Source: Janthinobacterium sp. ROICE36
GTDB lineage: Bacteria; Pseudomonadota; Gammaproteobacteria; Burkholderiales; Burkholderiaceae_D
Direction: 5' to 3'
Length of the DNA: 56,848 nucleotides
Assembly: GCF_002869965.1 (NCBI RefSeq)
Contig: NZ_PEBS01000036.1
Span: forward strand, 1-56,848
Position numbers and translations under genes: made by a program. The notes below the pieces were generated by a model that was given only the letters and a program-made list of their open reading frames with translations, was not told where the DNA came from and searched no databases. Of the stretch, positions 46,110 to 55,097 are shown in pieces (positions within the stretch are counted from its first letter, which is position 1; the number at the start of each line of letters is the position of its first letter).

Positions 46110-46817
46110 ATGACAGAATCAAGCGCACCCCTGGTGGACAAGCACGGCAGCGGCGACAGCTCGGTGGAAATTGCCGAGCATATGGCGACAGCCATCGTGG
46201 CGCGCCAATTGCCACCCGGTACGCGGCTGCGCGAAGAAGCGCTGTGCCGGCTGTATGGCGTCAGTCGCACCAAGATCCGCGCCGCCCTGCTCATACTCTC
46301 AAAAGACAAGCTGATCCGCATGGTGCCCGACAAAGGCGCCTTCGTCAGCCAACCGACCGAAGCGGAAGCGCGCGACATCTTTGCCGCGCGTATCATCATC
46401 GAGGCGGCCCTGGCGCGCGAATTCGTCGCGCGGGCCAAGCCCGCCGACTACAGGATGCTGGAGCGGCACCTGAAAGCGGAGCGCCTGGCGCTGGCGCAAG
46501 CGACGCCGCTGCGCGCGCAACTGCTGGGCGACTTCCACGTCTTGCTGGCCGACATCGCCGGCAACGCCGTGCTGCGCGACATCGTGCGTGAACTGGTGGG
46601 GCGCAGCTCGCTCATCACCATGCTGTACCGGTCCGGCCATGCTGCCGCCTGCTCGTGCGACGAACACGGCCGCTTTCTCGACGCGGCGCGCAGTGGCGAC
46701 GCCGACCTGGCGGAGCGCCTGATGGTCGAGCACCTGGCGCATGTGGAAGCGGCCTTGCGCTTCGACGGCAGCGCCAGCGATGCCAAAAAAGACCTGGTGG
46801 CGGCACTGCTGATGTAA
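46110..46817 (+). CDS. GntR-family (FadR/FCD subgroup) transcriptional regulator
   Basis: A 235-residue regulator with an N-terminal winged helix (EIAEHMATAIVARQLPPGTRLREEALCRLYGVSRTKIRAAL) and a C-terminal FCD ligand domain with likely metal-ligand residues (DFHVLLADIAGN, EHGRFLDAARSGD, EHLAHVE). It converges with the purine permease gene; the two share the terminator region at 46829-46864. Whether it controls that permease is not shown. Confidence 0.9.
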   Translation: MTESSAPLVDKHGSGDSSVEIAEHMATAIVARQLPPGTRLREEALCRLYGVSRTKIRAALLILSKDKLIRMVPDKGAFVSQPTEAEARDIFAARIIIEAALAREFVARAKPADYRMLERHLKAERLALAQATPLRAQLLGDFHVLLADIAGNAVLRDIVRELVGRSSLITMLYRSGHAAACSCDEHGRFLDAARSGDADLAERLMVEHLAHVEAALRFDGSASDAKKDLVAALLM

Positions 46818-46828
46818 ACCGCACCATC

Positions 46829-46864
46829 AAAAAAGGCCGCCCCTGCTGGTGAATGGGCGGCCTT
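46829..46864 (-). terminator. Rho-independent terminator of the NCS2 permease gene
   Basis: On the minus strand an 8-bp stem (GGCCGCCC/GGGCGGCC) is followed by six T residues, 36 bases past the permease stop. It may also slow the convergent GntR transcript. Confidence 0.88.
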
Positions 46865-46899
46865 GTCATTGCAACGGCAACTAAGCTCCGCCGAACCGG

Positions 46900-48198
46900 C
46901 TATTCGCCCAGGTAGATAAACTTGAACAGGAAGATGGCAGCGATAATGTAGGCCACCACCGACACTTGCTTGCCCTTGCCCGTCAACAGTTTCAATACCG
47001 CATAGGTGATGAAGCCGAACGCCACGCCGCTGGCCACCGAATAGGTAAACGGCATCATCAGCGCCGTGATGGCGGCCGGAATGCTTTCCGTGCTGTCATC
47101 CCAGTCGATATAGGTCAGTTCGCGCAGCATCAAACACGCCACGTACAGCAGCGCGGGCGCCGTCGCGTACGGCGGCACCGTGTGCGCCAGCGGAGCGAAG
47201 AACAGGCTGCCCAGGAACAGCAGCGCAACGGCCACGGCCGTCAAACCCGTGCGCCCGCCCGCTTGCACGCCGGCCGCACTTTCCACGAAGGCCGTGGTAC
47301 TGGACGTGCCCAGACAGGCGCCAGCGGCAATCGCCGTGCTGTCGGCCAGCAAGGCCTTGTTCATGCGCTCCATCTTGCCGTCTTTCAACAAGCCGGCACG
47401 GTTGGCCACGCCCATCAGGGTGCCCGTCGCATCGAACAATTCCACCAGGAAAAATACCAGTACCACGTTGACGATGCCGATCGACAATGCGCCCATGATG
47501 TCGAGCTTGAACAGAGTCGGCTCGATGGCGGGTGGCGCCGAGACAATGCCATTGAACTGGTTGCCGCCAAAGAAGAAGCTGGCAACCGTGATGGTCAGAA
47601 TGCCGATCAGGATGGCGCCCGGCACTTTCAGGCGGTCCAGCGCGACGATGATGAAGAAACCGAGGATGGCCAGGATGGGCGCCGCCTGGTGCAAGTCGCC
47701 CAGGGCGATGATGGTGGCAGGGTTCGACACCACCACGCCGGCGCTCTTCAGGGAAATGATCGCCAGGAACAGGCCGATACCGACAGTAATCGCCGTGCGC
47801 AGCGCAGGCGGGATGCTGTTGATGATCATCTCGCGTATCTTGAACAGGCTGACCAGGATGAACAGGCAGCCGGAAATGAAGACGGCGCCCAGCGCCACTT
47901 CCCAGCTCATGCCCATGCCCTTGACGACCGTGTACGAGAAATACGCGTTCAAGCCCATGCCCGGCGCCAGCGCGATCGGATAGTTCGCGTACAGGCCCAT
48001 GACCAGGGTGCCGATGGCGGCCGCCAGGCAGGTGGCAACAAAGACGGCGTCTTTCGGCATGCCCGCGTCGCCGAGGATGGAGGGGTTGACGAAGATGATG
48101 TAGGCCATCGTCAGGAATGTGGTCAAGCCGGCCAGCAGCTCCGTGCGCACATTGGTCCCGTTGTCCTTCAATTTGAAATAGCGTTTCAGGAACTGCAT
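46900..48198 (-). CDS. NCS2-family purine permease (AzgA/PbuG-like)
   Basis: A 432-residue transporter with about 12-14 transmembrane helices. The start RTELLAGLTTFLTMAYIIFVNPSIL and ALAPGMGLNAYFSYTVVKGMGMSWEVALGAVFISG are signatures of the adenine/guanine/hypoxanthine branch, and EGSIAADACLGTSSTTAF-like AIAAGACLGTSSTTAFVESAAGVQAGGRTGLTAV is the substrate-site region. Probable proton-coupled purine uptake. No purine riboswitch is visible upstream. Confidence 0.92.
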   Translation of the reverse strand: MQFLKRYFKLKDNGTNVRTELLAGLTTFLTMAYIIFVNPSILGDAGMPKDAVFVATCLAAAIGTLVMGLYANYPIALAPGMGLNAYFSYTVVKGMGMSWEVALGAVFISGCLFILVSLFKIREMIINSIPPALRTAITVGIGLFLAIISLKSAGVVVSNPATIIALGDLHQAAPILAILGFFIIVALDRLKVPGAILIGILTITVASFFFGGNQFNGIVSAPPAIEPTLFKLDIMGALSIGIVNVVLVFFLVELFDATGTLMGVANRAGLLKDGKMERMNKALLADSTAIAAGACLGTSSTTAFVESAAGVQAGGRTGLTAVAVALLFLGSLFFAPLAHTVPPYATAPALLYVACLMLRELTYIDWDDSTESIPAAITALMMPFTYSVASGVAFGFITYAVLKLLTGKGKQVSVVAYIIAAIFLFKFIYLGE

Positions 48199-48270
48199 GA
48201 TTAACCCCTTGTTTTGGTAAAACCGCGCGCCTGGTCTTGGACTATGCGCATTTTTTCTTGCAACAAATAC

Positions 48271-48672
48271 TTACTTGCTCGGCGCACTGGCCGGCTTGAA
48301 GGCCCACCAGCGGCTGCCCGCAAAATTCCAGACCAGGCCGATGCCGGTGGCCAGCACCTGCGCCAGCCAGTAATACCAGCCCAGCTGGTGTACCAGCAGC
48401 CACATCAGACCCGTATTGATGCACCAGCCTATGCCCAGCAAGGTGAAATACTTGGAAGCCGCCTCGCCATGCCCCTTGTCGCTTTTAAACGTGAAAAAGT
48501 AATTGAGGAGGTAGTTGACGACGGAACCCATGATGTAGCCGATGCCGGAAGCGGCGGCGGCACTGATGCCGGCCCATTCCACGCCGCCCCACAGCACGCT
48601 GTATTGCACGGCCGTGCCGGAAGCGCCGACGGCGGCGAAACGCAAGAATTGGTGATGCAGGGAATGGGACAT
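48271..48672 (-). CDS. GtrA-like membrane protein
   Basis: A 133-residue GtrA/DPMS3-type protein with four transmembrane helices (FLRFAAVGASGTAVQYSVLW, GISAAAASGIGYIMGSVVNYLLNYFFTF, YFTLLGIGWCINTGLMWLLV, WLAQVLATGIGLVWNFAGSRWWAF). Such proteins help move lipid-linked sugars across the membrane. There is no glycosyltransferase gene beside it, so its partner must be elsewhere. Confidence 0.9.
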   Translation of the reverse strand: MSHSLHHQFLRFAAVGASGTAVQYSVLWGGVEWAGISAAAASGIGYIMGSVVNYLLNYFFTFKSDKGHGEAASKYFTLLGIGWCINTGLMWLLVHQLGWYYWLAQVLATGIGLVWNFAGSRWWAFKPASAPSK

Positions 48673-48782
48673 GGTCAATTTTCAAATGAGACGAAAGCCA
48701 GGATAGTGCCAGAATAAAAAATGGCTACGATTGCTCGTAACCATTTTTCAGCCTGCATTTTACTGCAAGTTGCGCCCATCGT

Positions 48783-50237
48783 TCATATTCGGCGCCGGCG
48801 CAGCCACACCAGCAGCGCGATCAGCAGCAAGATGCCCACGATGCCGCCGGGCAGCATGAAGGGCTGCATGCGCGCAAGCACGGGCTTCTCACCGCCGCTG
48901 CGCGCCTGCGCTACATACGCTGGCGTGACGGACACGTCCGGGTTGCCATACTGTTTCAATACATAATTGGCGATCGAGGCGATCTGCTCGTCCGTCAATG
49001 GCTGCACGTAGGAACGCTGGTCGAAACGGGGCATGAACGCTTCGTGCTCTTCCCCTTCGATCTTGCGCTCGACGCCAAACAAAATGGCCGAGACCAGGTT
49101 GGCCGGCGTGGCGCCACCGGTCGCCGTGTTGTTAAACAGGGCGGGATAGGCCTGACCCGTGCTACCGGCGCCACTGGCCGAATGGCAACTGGCGCAATAG
49201 CCGGAAAACAGCACCGCACCGCTACTCAGGGAATGGCGCTCGGTGGAGCTGGCCATGCCGCGCAGCACCGGTTCTTCGCTGGCGGCGCTGCCATGGCTGA
49301 AGGCGGCCTTGGTCTGCCCGGGCGCACGCACGGCCGGCACCGTGCGCAGCCACGCGACGATGGCGGCCACATCGTCATCGCGCAGGAATTGCAGGCTGTT
49401 CTGGATGGCTTCGGCCATGCCGCCCGCCGCCTGCCCCTTGCCTTCCACGTGCCCCGTCTTCAGATAGGCGGCGAGTTCTGCATCCGTCCAGGCGCCGATG
49501 CCGCTGACCTTGTCGGAGGTGATGTTGGGCGCATGCCAGGAACCGAGCGCGGCGCCCGCCAGCGTCTGGCTGCCGATTTCGGCCATCAGCATATTGCGCG
49601 GCGTATGGCAGGCGCTGCAATGCGCCAGGCCTTCGGCCAGGTAGGCACCGCGGTTGATTTGCGCGCTCTTCGCTGGATCGGGCACAAAGCGTTTATTGTC
49701 GAGGAACAAGGTATTCCAGCCCAGCATGGACAGGCGCACATTGAACGGGAATGGCAGGACCGTCTGGCGCGCCGGATCATCGACGGGTTGGACGGCCTGC
49801 ATGAAGTAATAATACAAGTCGCCCACGTCCGCATCCGTCAGCTGCGCATAGCTGGTGTAGGGCATGGCCGGATACAGATGGCTGCCATCGGCGCGCACGC
49901 CTGCACGCAAGGCGCGCGCAAAGTCGGCTTCCGTGTAGTGGCCGATGCCGCCCTTTTTCGATGGCGTGATATTCGTGGCATAAATCGTGCCCAGCGGCGA
50001 TTCGATGGCATAGCCACCCGCATACGGCTTGCCGCCGGCCGCCGTATGGCACGCCATGCAGTCGGCCGCGATGGCCAGGTAGCGGCCCCGCTCCAGGCGC
50101 GCATCGGCGCCCGAGGTACCTGCTGCAGGCACGGCCGGGCGGTCCGGCGTCAGGGTGACGGGCGGCAGCGCTGCGACAGCGTGCGCGGCCAGGGGCAAGC
50201 CGGCCACCAGGGTCAGGCACAGCAAGAAACGACGCAT
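48783..50237 (-). CDS. Membrane-anchored triheme cytochrome c subunit of a sugar/alcohol dehydrogenase
   Basis: A 484-residue exported cytochrome. A signal peptide (about 1-22) is followed by three heme c motifs CMACH (near residue 60), CSACH (near 207) and CASCH (near 350), each with a distal Met candidate. A C-terminal transmembrane anchor (about 460-478) ends in basic residues. It passes electrons from the GMC flavoprotein to the respiratory chain. Start ATG 50237 is chosen over an adjacent ATG at 50240 because AAGGAGG is then about 7 bases away; it overlaps the dehydrogenase stop. Confidence 0.93.
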   Translation of the reverse strand: MRRFLLCLTLVAGLPLAAHAVAALPPVTLTPDRPAVPAAGTSGADARLERGRYLAIAADCMACHTAAGGKPYAGGYAIESPLGTIYATNITPSKKGGIGHYTEADFARALRAGVRADGSHLYPAMPYTSYAQLTDADVGDLYYYFMQAVQPVDDPARQTVLPFPFNVRLSMLGWNTLFLDNKRFVPDPAKSAQINRGAYLAEGLAHCSACHTPRNMLMAEIGSQTLAGAALGSWHAPNITSDKVSGIGAWTDAELAAYLKTGHVEGKGQAAGGMAEAIQNSLQFLRDDDVAAIVAWLRTVPAVRAPGQTKAAFSHGSAASEEPVLRGMASSTERHSLSSGAVLFSGYCASCHSASGAGSTGQAYPALFNNTATGGATPANLVSAILFGVERKIEGEEHEAFMPRFDQRSYVQPLTDEQIASIANYVLKQYGNPDVSVTPAYVAQARSGGEKPVLARMQPFMLPGGIVGILLLIALLVWLRRRRI

Positions 50238-51895
50238 CATGCTGCCTCCTTTGCCAAGGTGCGGGCAATGTCGTCGGCAGCGCGCAAACCGAGCGCGGCC
50301 ATGCTGAGAGTGGTGTTGACCACGCTGGCCGACGGCATGGCGCCGCCGCCCGGCAGCCACAAATTGGCATGGTCGTGCGCGCGGCAATTGCCATCGACCA
50401 CCGAATCGGCACGGTTCAACCCCATGATGACGCCGCCCATGATGTGGTTATTGGCGTTCAGGCTGTCGGTGATATGGAATTCCACGGCGCCGAACAGCTT
50501 GCCGATGTGCTCAAGCTGCGCATGCGCAGCCTTCGCGCCATTGCGCACGTAGTCGCCCACGTCATAATAAATTTCGGGACAGGCCAGGCCCAGCGGGTCC
50601 TTGCGCGTCTTGCTCAAGGTCAGGCGGTTGTGCGCTTCGGGCAGCGGTTCCAGGCTGATCGACAGATCCACGCCAAACGCGGCGCGGCGGCGGATTTCAT
50701 CGTCGAGGTCCTTGCCCACCAGACCCAGCTTGAGCGACTGCTGGGTAGCAGGTCCCACGCGGGTGATATTGTTCAAGATTATCTTGTTGGCCGAATACTG
50801 CGACCGGAAGGCGCCGTCGCGCGGCCCCACCAGGCAGCTGCTCTGCGCAGGACCACGACCCGTCCAGATCGGTTCATTGGCGAGGAAGGTACAGTGGAAA
50901 CCGGAATGGTCCATCATGTTGCGGCCCACCTGGTCGGAACTGTTGGCGATGCCGTTCGGATTGTTCCGGTTCGCCGCCAGCAGCAGCAAACGGGGCGTCT
51001 CGATGCCATTGCAGGCGATCACGAAGGCCTTGCCCATCGCCGTGTGCGACTGTTTCTTGGCGTCATACCAATGCACGGCCGTCACGCGATTGTTCTGGTC
51101 CGTGTCGATACGGTAGACGACGGCCTCGGCCAGCACGCCCGCGCCTTTGAGTTCGGCCCGCTCCACATGGTGGATGCCGTTGTACATGGCGCCGATGGGG
51201 CAGATGGGCTGGCAGTTATTATTGCCGCAGCACGTAGGCCGCCCCTGCCATGGGCGCGTCGAGCGCCCTTGCGGAATCGGCACGGAGCGGTAGCCGTGCG
51301 GGTTGACCACTTCGGCGAAGCGCTTGTCGCCATAGCCCCACGGCACCATGTCCATCGGATACGGCGCGCTGCGCTCGCTGGGCGATTGCAAGGTGGGATC
51401 GTTGGGACCGGCCACGCCCATTTCCTGCTCGGCACGGCAATAGTACGGTTCCAGTTCAGCGTAGGAAATAGCCCAGTCGCGCCCCACCCCGTAATCGCTT
51501 TTCATGCGCATGTCGGTCGGCAAATGGCGCCAGCACGACGCGGCCCAGTGCCAGGTGGTGCCGCCGACCGTGCGCAGATAGCCTTGCTGGAAACTGCTGC
51601 CGCTGGGGCCGGACAATTCCACATAGTTGTTTTTTGGAAAATACAGGGGTGCGGGCGCATTGTCCGCCTGCGGATACAGGCCCTGAAAGTCAGAGCCGAC
51701 GCGGTTTTCAAACGGCATGTTGCGCCAGTTTTCCACGGCTTGCCCACGTTCGATGCGCAAGCCCGCTTCCAGCATGATCACGGAATGGCCTAGCGCGGCC
51801 AGCTGGTCGGCCATCATGGCGCCCACCACGCCGGTACCGACGATGACGACATCGGCGACAACGTCGCCATTACTCTTGAATTGGGGTGATTTCAT
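50237..51895 (-). CDS. GMC-family FAD-dependent dehydrogenase (large subunit, Fe-S type)
   Basis: A 552-residue flavoprotein. FAD-binding motif DVVIVGTGVVGAMMAD at 15-30; a cysteine cluster Cys222, Cys223, Cys228 and Cys232 (TCCGNNNCQPICPIG) matching the [3Fe-4S] site of FAD-glucose and fructose dehydrogenases; and a C-terminal HIMGG...ANLWLPGGGAMPSASVVNTTLS GMC signature. It likely oxidises a sugar or polyol in the periplasm, exported with the Tat-dependent small subunit. It overlaps both neighbours by a few bases, so the three genes are tightly coupled. Confidence 0.93.
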   Translation of the reverse strand: MKSPQFKSNGDVVADVVIVGTGVVGAMMADQLAALGHSVIMLEAGLRIERGQAVENWRNMPFENRVGSDFQGLYPQADNAPAPLYFPKNNYVELSGPSGSSFQQGYLRTVGGTTWHWAASCWRHLPTDMRMKSDYGVGRDWAISYAELEPYYCRAEQEMGVAGPNDPTLQSPSERSAPYPMDMVPWGYGDKRFAEVVNPHGYRSVPIPQGRSTRPWQGRPTCCGNNNCQPICPIGAMYNGIHHVERAELKGAGVLAEAVVYRIDTDQNNRVTAVHWYDAKKQSHTAMGKAFVIACNGIETPRLLLLAANRNNPNGIANSSDQVGRNMMDHSGFHCTFLANEPIWTGRGPAQSSCLVGPRDGAFRSQYSANKIILNNITRVGPATQQSLKLGLVGKDLDDEIRRRAAFGVDLSISLEPLPEAHNRLTLSKTRKDPLGLACPEIYYDVGDYVRNGAKAAHAQLEHIGKLFGAVEFHITDSLNANNHIMGGVIMGLNRADSVVDGNCRAHDHANLWLPGGGAMPSASVVNTTLSMAALGLRAADDIARTLAKEAA

Positions 51896-52551
51896 TTTGC
51901 TTGCTTGCCTTTCGGTTCGGGGGTGCCGGTGGTGGCCGGAGCGGGCACGGGCTTGGGCGCCACGGGTGCGGAGACACCCACGGCCGGCGGCGCCTTCAGC
52001 CACCACAGGGGGCCGTAGTTGCAATAGGTCGGCACAACCTGGCCATCGGCCACCGTGCGGTACATCAAGGCTTGCGCATACGCGACGACGATGGACTTCG
52101 TGCCCTGCGCCGCGTTGCCGGCGACGGTGCCCGTGTACCAAGCGGCGACGATGGCCAGCGCCAGTTCGCGCAAGCTGGCATCGGCAGCGGTGGCGGCCGC
52201 CAGCAGGGCCTTCGCCTCCTGGCCCGTGACGAGCAGCGCGCCCAGCTGCGGCAAGCGGTCGGCAAAGCCGGGCACGTTGCTGCGCATGGCTTGCTCGATA
52301 CGCGCCGCCGTACCGGCAGACAGGTCGCGGTGGCCCGTGATCGTTTGCGACAAGGTGTAAAACAGCATGGTGGCCGGTGCCAGGCCGGTAGCCGGAGCGC
52401 TGGCCGGAGACTGCATGGCGGCGGACAGGGGATTGCTCCAGAAACCGGCCTGCGCCAGCAAGGCGGCCAGGCCGATCAGGGCGTGACGGCGGCTGATGCG
52501 GGGAAGGGATGACATGGATGGTGCAGATGGTTCGTTGCCTGGATGGTTCAT
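51892..52551 (-). CDS. Tat-dependent small subunit of the sugar dehydrogenase (FAD-SLDH-like)
   Basis: A 219-residue protein with a twin-arginine signal (ISRRHALIGLAALLAQ). The mature part resembles the small subunits of FAD-sorbitol/fructose/glucose dehydrogenases (FYTLSQTITGHRDLSAGTAARIEQAM, AWYTGTVAG, TYCNYGPLWWLKAP) and probably pilots the flavoprotein through Tat. The C-terminal tail is Pro/Lys-rich. It is the first gene of the operon; the ATG at 52551 has GGGAG about 5 bases upstream. Confidence 0.9.
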   Translation of the reverse strand: MNHPGNEPSAPSMSSLPRISRRHALIGLAALLAQAGFWSNPLSAAMQSPASAPATGLAPATMLFYTLSQTITGHRDLSAGTAARIEQAMRSNVPGFADRLPQLGALLVTGQEAKALLAAATAADASLRELALAIVAAWYTGTVAGNAAQGTKSIVVAYAQALMYRTVADGQVVPTYCNYGPLWWLKAPPAVGVSAPVAPKPVPAPATTGTPEPKGKQAK

Positions 52552-52618
52552 GAGACTCCCGCAAGACTTGTTGTTTTGTTGACTTCGATGGTTGCGCTAG
52601 ATTGCATTTGCAGATAGA

Positions 52619-52632
52619 TGGAACCGGTTCCA
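52619..52632 (-). promoter_or_regulatory. LacI-type operator palindrome at the sugar dehydrogenase promoter
   Basis: TGGAACCGGTTCCA is a perfect 14-base palindrome with the central CG typical of LacI-family operators. It begins two bases downstream of the predicted -10 box, so a bound repressor would block initiation. No LacI-family gene is in the window. Confidence 0.7.
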
Positions 52633-52633
52633 C

Positions 52634-52663
52634 ATTATCCTACAGAAATAAATTGTTTGCCAA
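52634..52663 (-). promoter_or_regulatory. Sigma-70-like promoter of the sugar dehydrogenase operon
   Basis: On the minus strand, -35 TTGGCA (52663-52658) and -10 GATAAT (52639-52634) are spaced by 18 bases. The leader to the first ATG would be about 75 bases. Confidence 0.6.
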
Positions 52664-52685
52664 TGGAGTATTACTATCGGGATGA

Positions 52686-53699
52686 CTACTGAGAATTTAC
52701 CTTGTGCATTTCCTCCTGTATTGATTCAGGCGTTTTGCGCAGGCGAAACGCCAGTCCGGGCTGGCCGCCCAGGCGGTAATGGAAATCGAGCATGCTGCCG
52801 CCAGCCAGGCCAGGCTTGCCCGGCAGAGGCAGGGGCAGGTTCAGGCTGCAATCATGGTCGCCCAGGACGATGTCGCCATACACGCGGATGCGCGTCAGCA
52901 ATCGCGGCGCCTGCTCCAGCACATCGGGCAGGCGGATGGTGGCGGCCGGCAGGCTGTCGCCCAGAGCGCCCTGCCAGGCGCGCAAGGCGTCACCATCGAG
53001 GGCAAACACACGGCCCCAGTCGGTACACGGCTCGCCGGGGGTGCGCCGGTCCAGGCCCAGGTGCACGGTGACGGCCGCCGGCAACAGCGCCGCGGCCGGC
53101 GCTTGCGCGTGCAGATTGCGCAGGATGGCTACCTGCGGCTCCTTGCCCAGCGCCGTATTCATGGTTTCGCTGACGATCACGTCCGGCATGACAGCGGCAG
53201 GAATGCGGTAAGTGGCCGCGTCGGCGCAAATGTATGCCGTCACATGACTGTCCAGTTCCAGCCGTGCGATCAGGTCGTGCGCATAGGCCAGCGTCTCGGC
53301 GTGCACGTCGAGGATGGCAAACTGCACCTGGGTCGCGCTCAGCACCGCCATCACTGGCAAGGCCAGCAAGGCAAACGGGCCGCAGCCCGCATACAGCACG
53401 CGCACGGGCCGCCCGGCGCCCAGTTGCTCGCGCACGGCCAGCGCCAGGCCCTGGATGAAGGCGGCGCTACGGTACGGTTCGCGCGCGCACAGGCCCGCCT
53501 GCACGGGCGAAATGGCCCAGCCGCTGGGCAGGAAGCTTTCACCATCGCGCAAGCCATCCTGCCGATCCATGGACAGGCGCGAATGGCGTTCGACAAGCTG
53601 GCGCAGCTGCACTGTTTCGCCGATCAGGCTTGCCAGCGAGCGCTGCGGATCGCACAGGGCGGCCGCAATGGCGGCCAGTTCCGCTTGTGGGGCCGTCAT
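52686..53699 (-). CDS. SAM-dependent methyltransferase with PRMT-like double-E loop
   Basis: A 337-residue methyltransferase. SAM motif I is VLYAGCGPFALLALP at 101-115, and post-I is FAILDVHAETLAYA at 127-140. The loop SETMNTALGKE places Glu178 and Glu187 nine apart, the same spacing as the two arginine-binding glutamates (double-E loop) of protein arginine methyltransferases. A beta-rich C-terminal region (about 210-330) could be the barrel-like domain, but I do not see the THW motif. Substrate unknown. It is divergent from the GNAT-hydroxylase-sulfotransferase operon. ATG 53699 (MTAPQAE) is preferred over an upstream extension. Confidence 0.8.
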   Translation of the reverse strand: MTAPQAELAAIAAALCDPQRSLASLIGETVQLRQLVERHSRLSMDRQDGLRDGESFLPSGWAISPVQAGLCAREPYRSAAFIQGLALAVREQLGAGRPVRVLYAGCGPFALLALPVMAVLSATQVQFAILDVHAETLAYAHDLIARLELDSHVTAYICADAATYRIPAAVMPDVIVSETMNTALGKEPQVAILRNLHAQAPAAALLPAAVTVHLGLDRRTPGEPCTDWGRVFALDGDALRAWQGALGDSLPAATIRLPDVLEQAPRLLTRIRVYGDIVLGDHDCSLNLPLPLPGKPGLAGGSMLDFHYRLGGQPGLAFRLRKTPESIQEEMHKVNSQ

Positions 53700-53856
53700 G
53701 CACAGCCCCGCTGGCGCAGCGGGATAAAGACAGAATACATGCGGCTTCCTTGAAATGATTGCAAGTACGCGGAAAAATTGGCAGCATAGCAAACAAATAG
53801 ACGCTTGCGCATTTGCCGCCATCCGCCACCATCCGCAACGACCTACCGGAGCACCG

Positions 53857-54375
53857 ATGCACGCCTTGCCGCTTTCCGATCTTACCCTCGCCCTCGCCAG
53901 CCTGCCCGCCCCCTACCAGTTGCGCGTCCAGCGCGACGACGACGATGACTTTGCCGCCGCGCTGTACAGCGCCACGCGCGACGACCTGCGCCAGGTACCG
54001 GCCGACCCCGCCGTCATCGAACAGTTGATCGCCATGCAGCGCCGCATGCAAAGCCAGGGCTATCGCCAGGCGTATCCGCACGCGGCCTACCTGGTGCTGC
54101 AGCACGGCGACACCTCCATCGGCCGCCTGATCCTCGACCGCCAGGACAAGGTGCTGCACCTGGTCGATATTGCCATCCTGCCGTCTGCGCGGGGTCAGGG
54201 CGCCGGCAGCGCCGTGCTGCGGGGCCTGCAGGCGCAAGCGGGCGCAGACCAGCTGCACATCCACCTTGCCGTCAACAAAAGCAACACTGCCGCGCGCGCA
54301 CTGTACCAGCGGCTGGGCTTTCGCCTGCGCGGGGAAAACGAGGTGCAGGAGCAACTCGCGTGGAGTGCGCCATAG
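53857..54375 (+). CDS. GNAT-family N-acetyltransferase
   Basis: A 172-residue GNAT with the acetyl-CoA motif LPSARGQGAGSAVLRGL (R-x-x-G-x-G) at about 108-124 and the closing HLAVNKSNTAARALYQRLGF motif. A GGAG ribosome site precedes ATG 53857. Its last 16 bases overlap the start of the hydroxylase gene, which reads from a GTG. Substrate unknown; context suggests shared use with the two downstream tailoring enzymes. Confidence 0.9.
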   Translation: MHALPLSDLTLALASLPAPYQLRVQRDDDDDFAAALYSATRDDLRQVPADPAVIEQLIAMQRRMQSQGYRQAYPHAAYLVLQHGDTSIGRLILDRQDKVLHLVDIAILPSARGQGAGSAVLRGLQAQAGADQLHIHLAVNKSNTAARALYQRLGFRLRGENEVQEQLAWSAP

Positions 54376-55097
54376 TGCCGGCGCCCGACGCCCCCAGCAC
54401 CTGGCTGCAGCTGCCGCTACGCTTTGACGTGGCGCGCATGCAGCGCGACAGCGACCAGTTCGCCTTTGACGAGTGGCTCAGCCATTTCAATACGGGCGCC
54501 TATGACCATGGGTGGAGCTGCGTGCCGCTGCGCTCGGTCGGTGGCCAGGCGGGCCACATCATGCCCATCGACGACGGTGCCTACGCCGCCACGCCGCAAC
54601 TGGCGCGCTGCCCCAGCCTGCGCGAGGCGCTCGCCAGTTTCGAATGCAAAATCCGCGCCGCGCGCCTGCTGGCGCTGGCGCCCGGCGCCCACATCCATGC
54701 ACACCGCGATGCAAAAATGGCATTGCAGGATGGCTTGACGCGCATCCACATCCCCATCCACACCTCGCCGCAGGTACTGTTCAGTATCGACGGCGAGACC
54801 GTGCATTTCACGGCCGGCCACGCCTGGTACATGGATGCCAGCTGCCTGCACGCGGTACACAACCAGGGCACGACGCCGCGCATCCACCTCGTGCTCGACT
54901 GCGTCACCAACTCCTGGCTCGAAGCGCTGTTCGCCGTAGCCGGCTTTGTGCCGAAAGCATCCCACAAGTATGGCGACGCCAGCATCAACGATGACAATGT
55001 GCACAAGGTCATTACCCAGCTGCGGCTGTCGCCCTCGCCTGCCAGCCTGGCGCTGGCCAGCGAGCTGGCGGCACTGGCCGACGGGCGCGCAGCATGA
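54360..55097 (+). CDS. Aspartyl/asparaginyl beta-hydroxylase-type oxygenase
   Basis: A 245-residue Asp/Asn (or Asp/Arg) hydroxylase-fold protein, a 2-oxoglutarate/Fe(II) oxygenase. Putative iron ligands are in HAHRDAKM (His115, Asp117) and LHAVHNQG (His164 or His167); RIHIPIHTSP and RIHLVLDC are core strands. The GTG start at 54360 is chosen because AGGAG lies 8 bases upstream, inside the end of the GNAT gene. The stop overlaps the sulfotransferase ATG (ATGA). It probably hydroxylates a protein, peptide or amino acid; the target is unknown. Confidence 0.85.
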   Translation: MECAIVPAPDAPSTWLQLPLRFDVARMQRDSDQFAFDEWLSHFNTGAYDHGWSCVPLRSVGGQAGHIMPIDDGAYAATPQLARCPSLREALASFECKIRAARLLALAPGAHIHAHRDAKMALQDGLTRIHIPIHTSPQVLFSIDGETVHFTAGHAWYMDASCLHAVHNQGTTPRIHLVLDCVTNSWLEALFAVAGFVPKASHKYGDASINDDNVHKVITQLRLSPSPASLALASELAALADGRAA

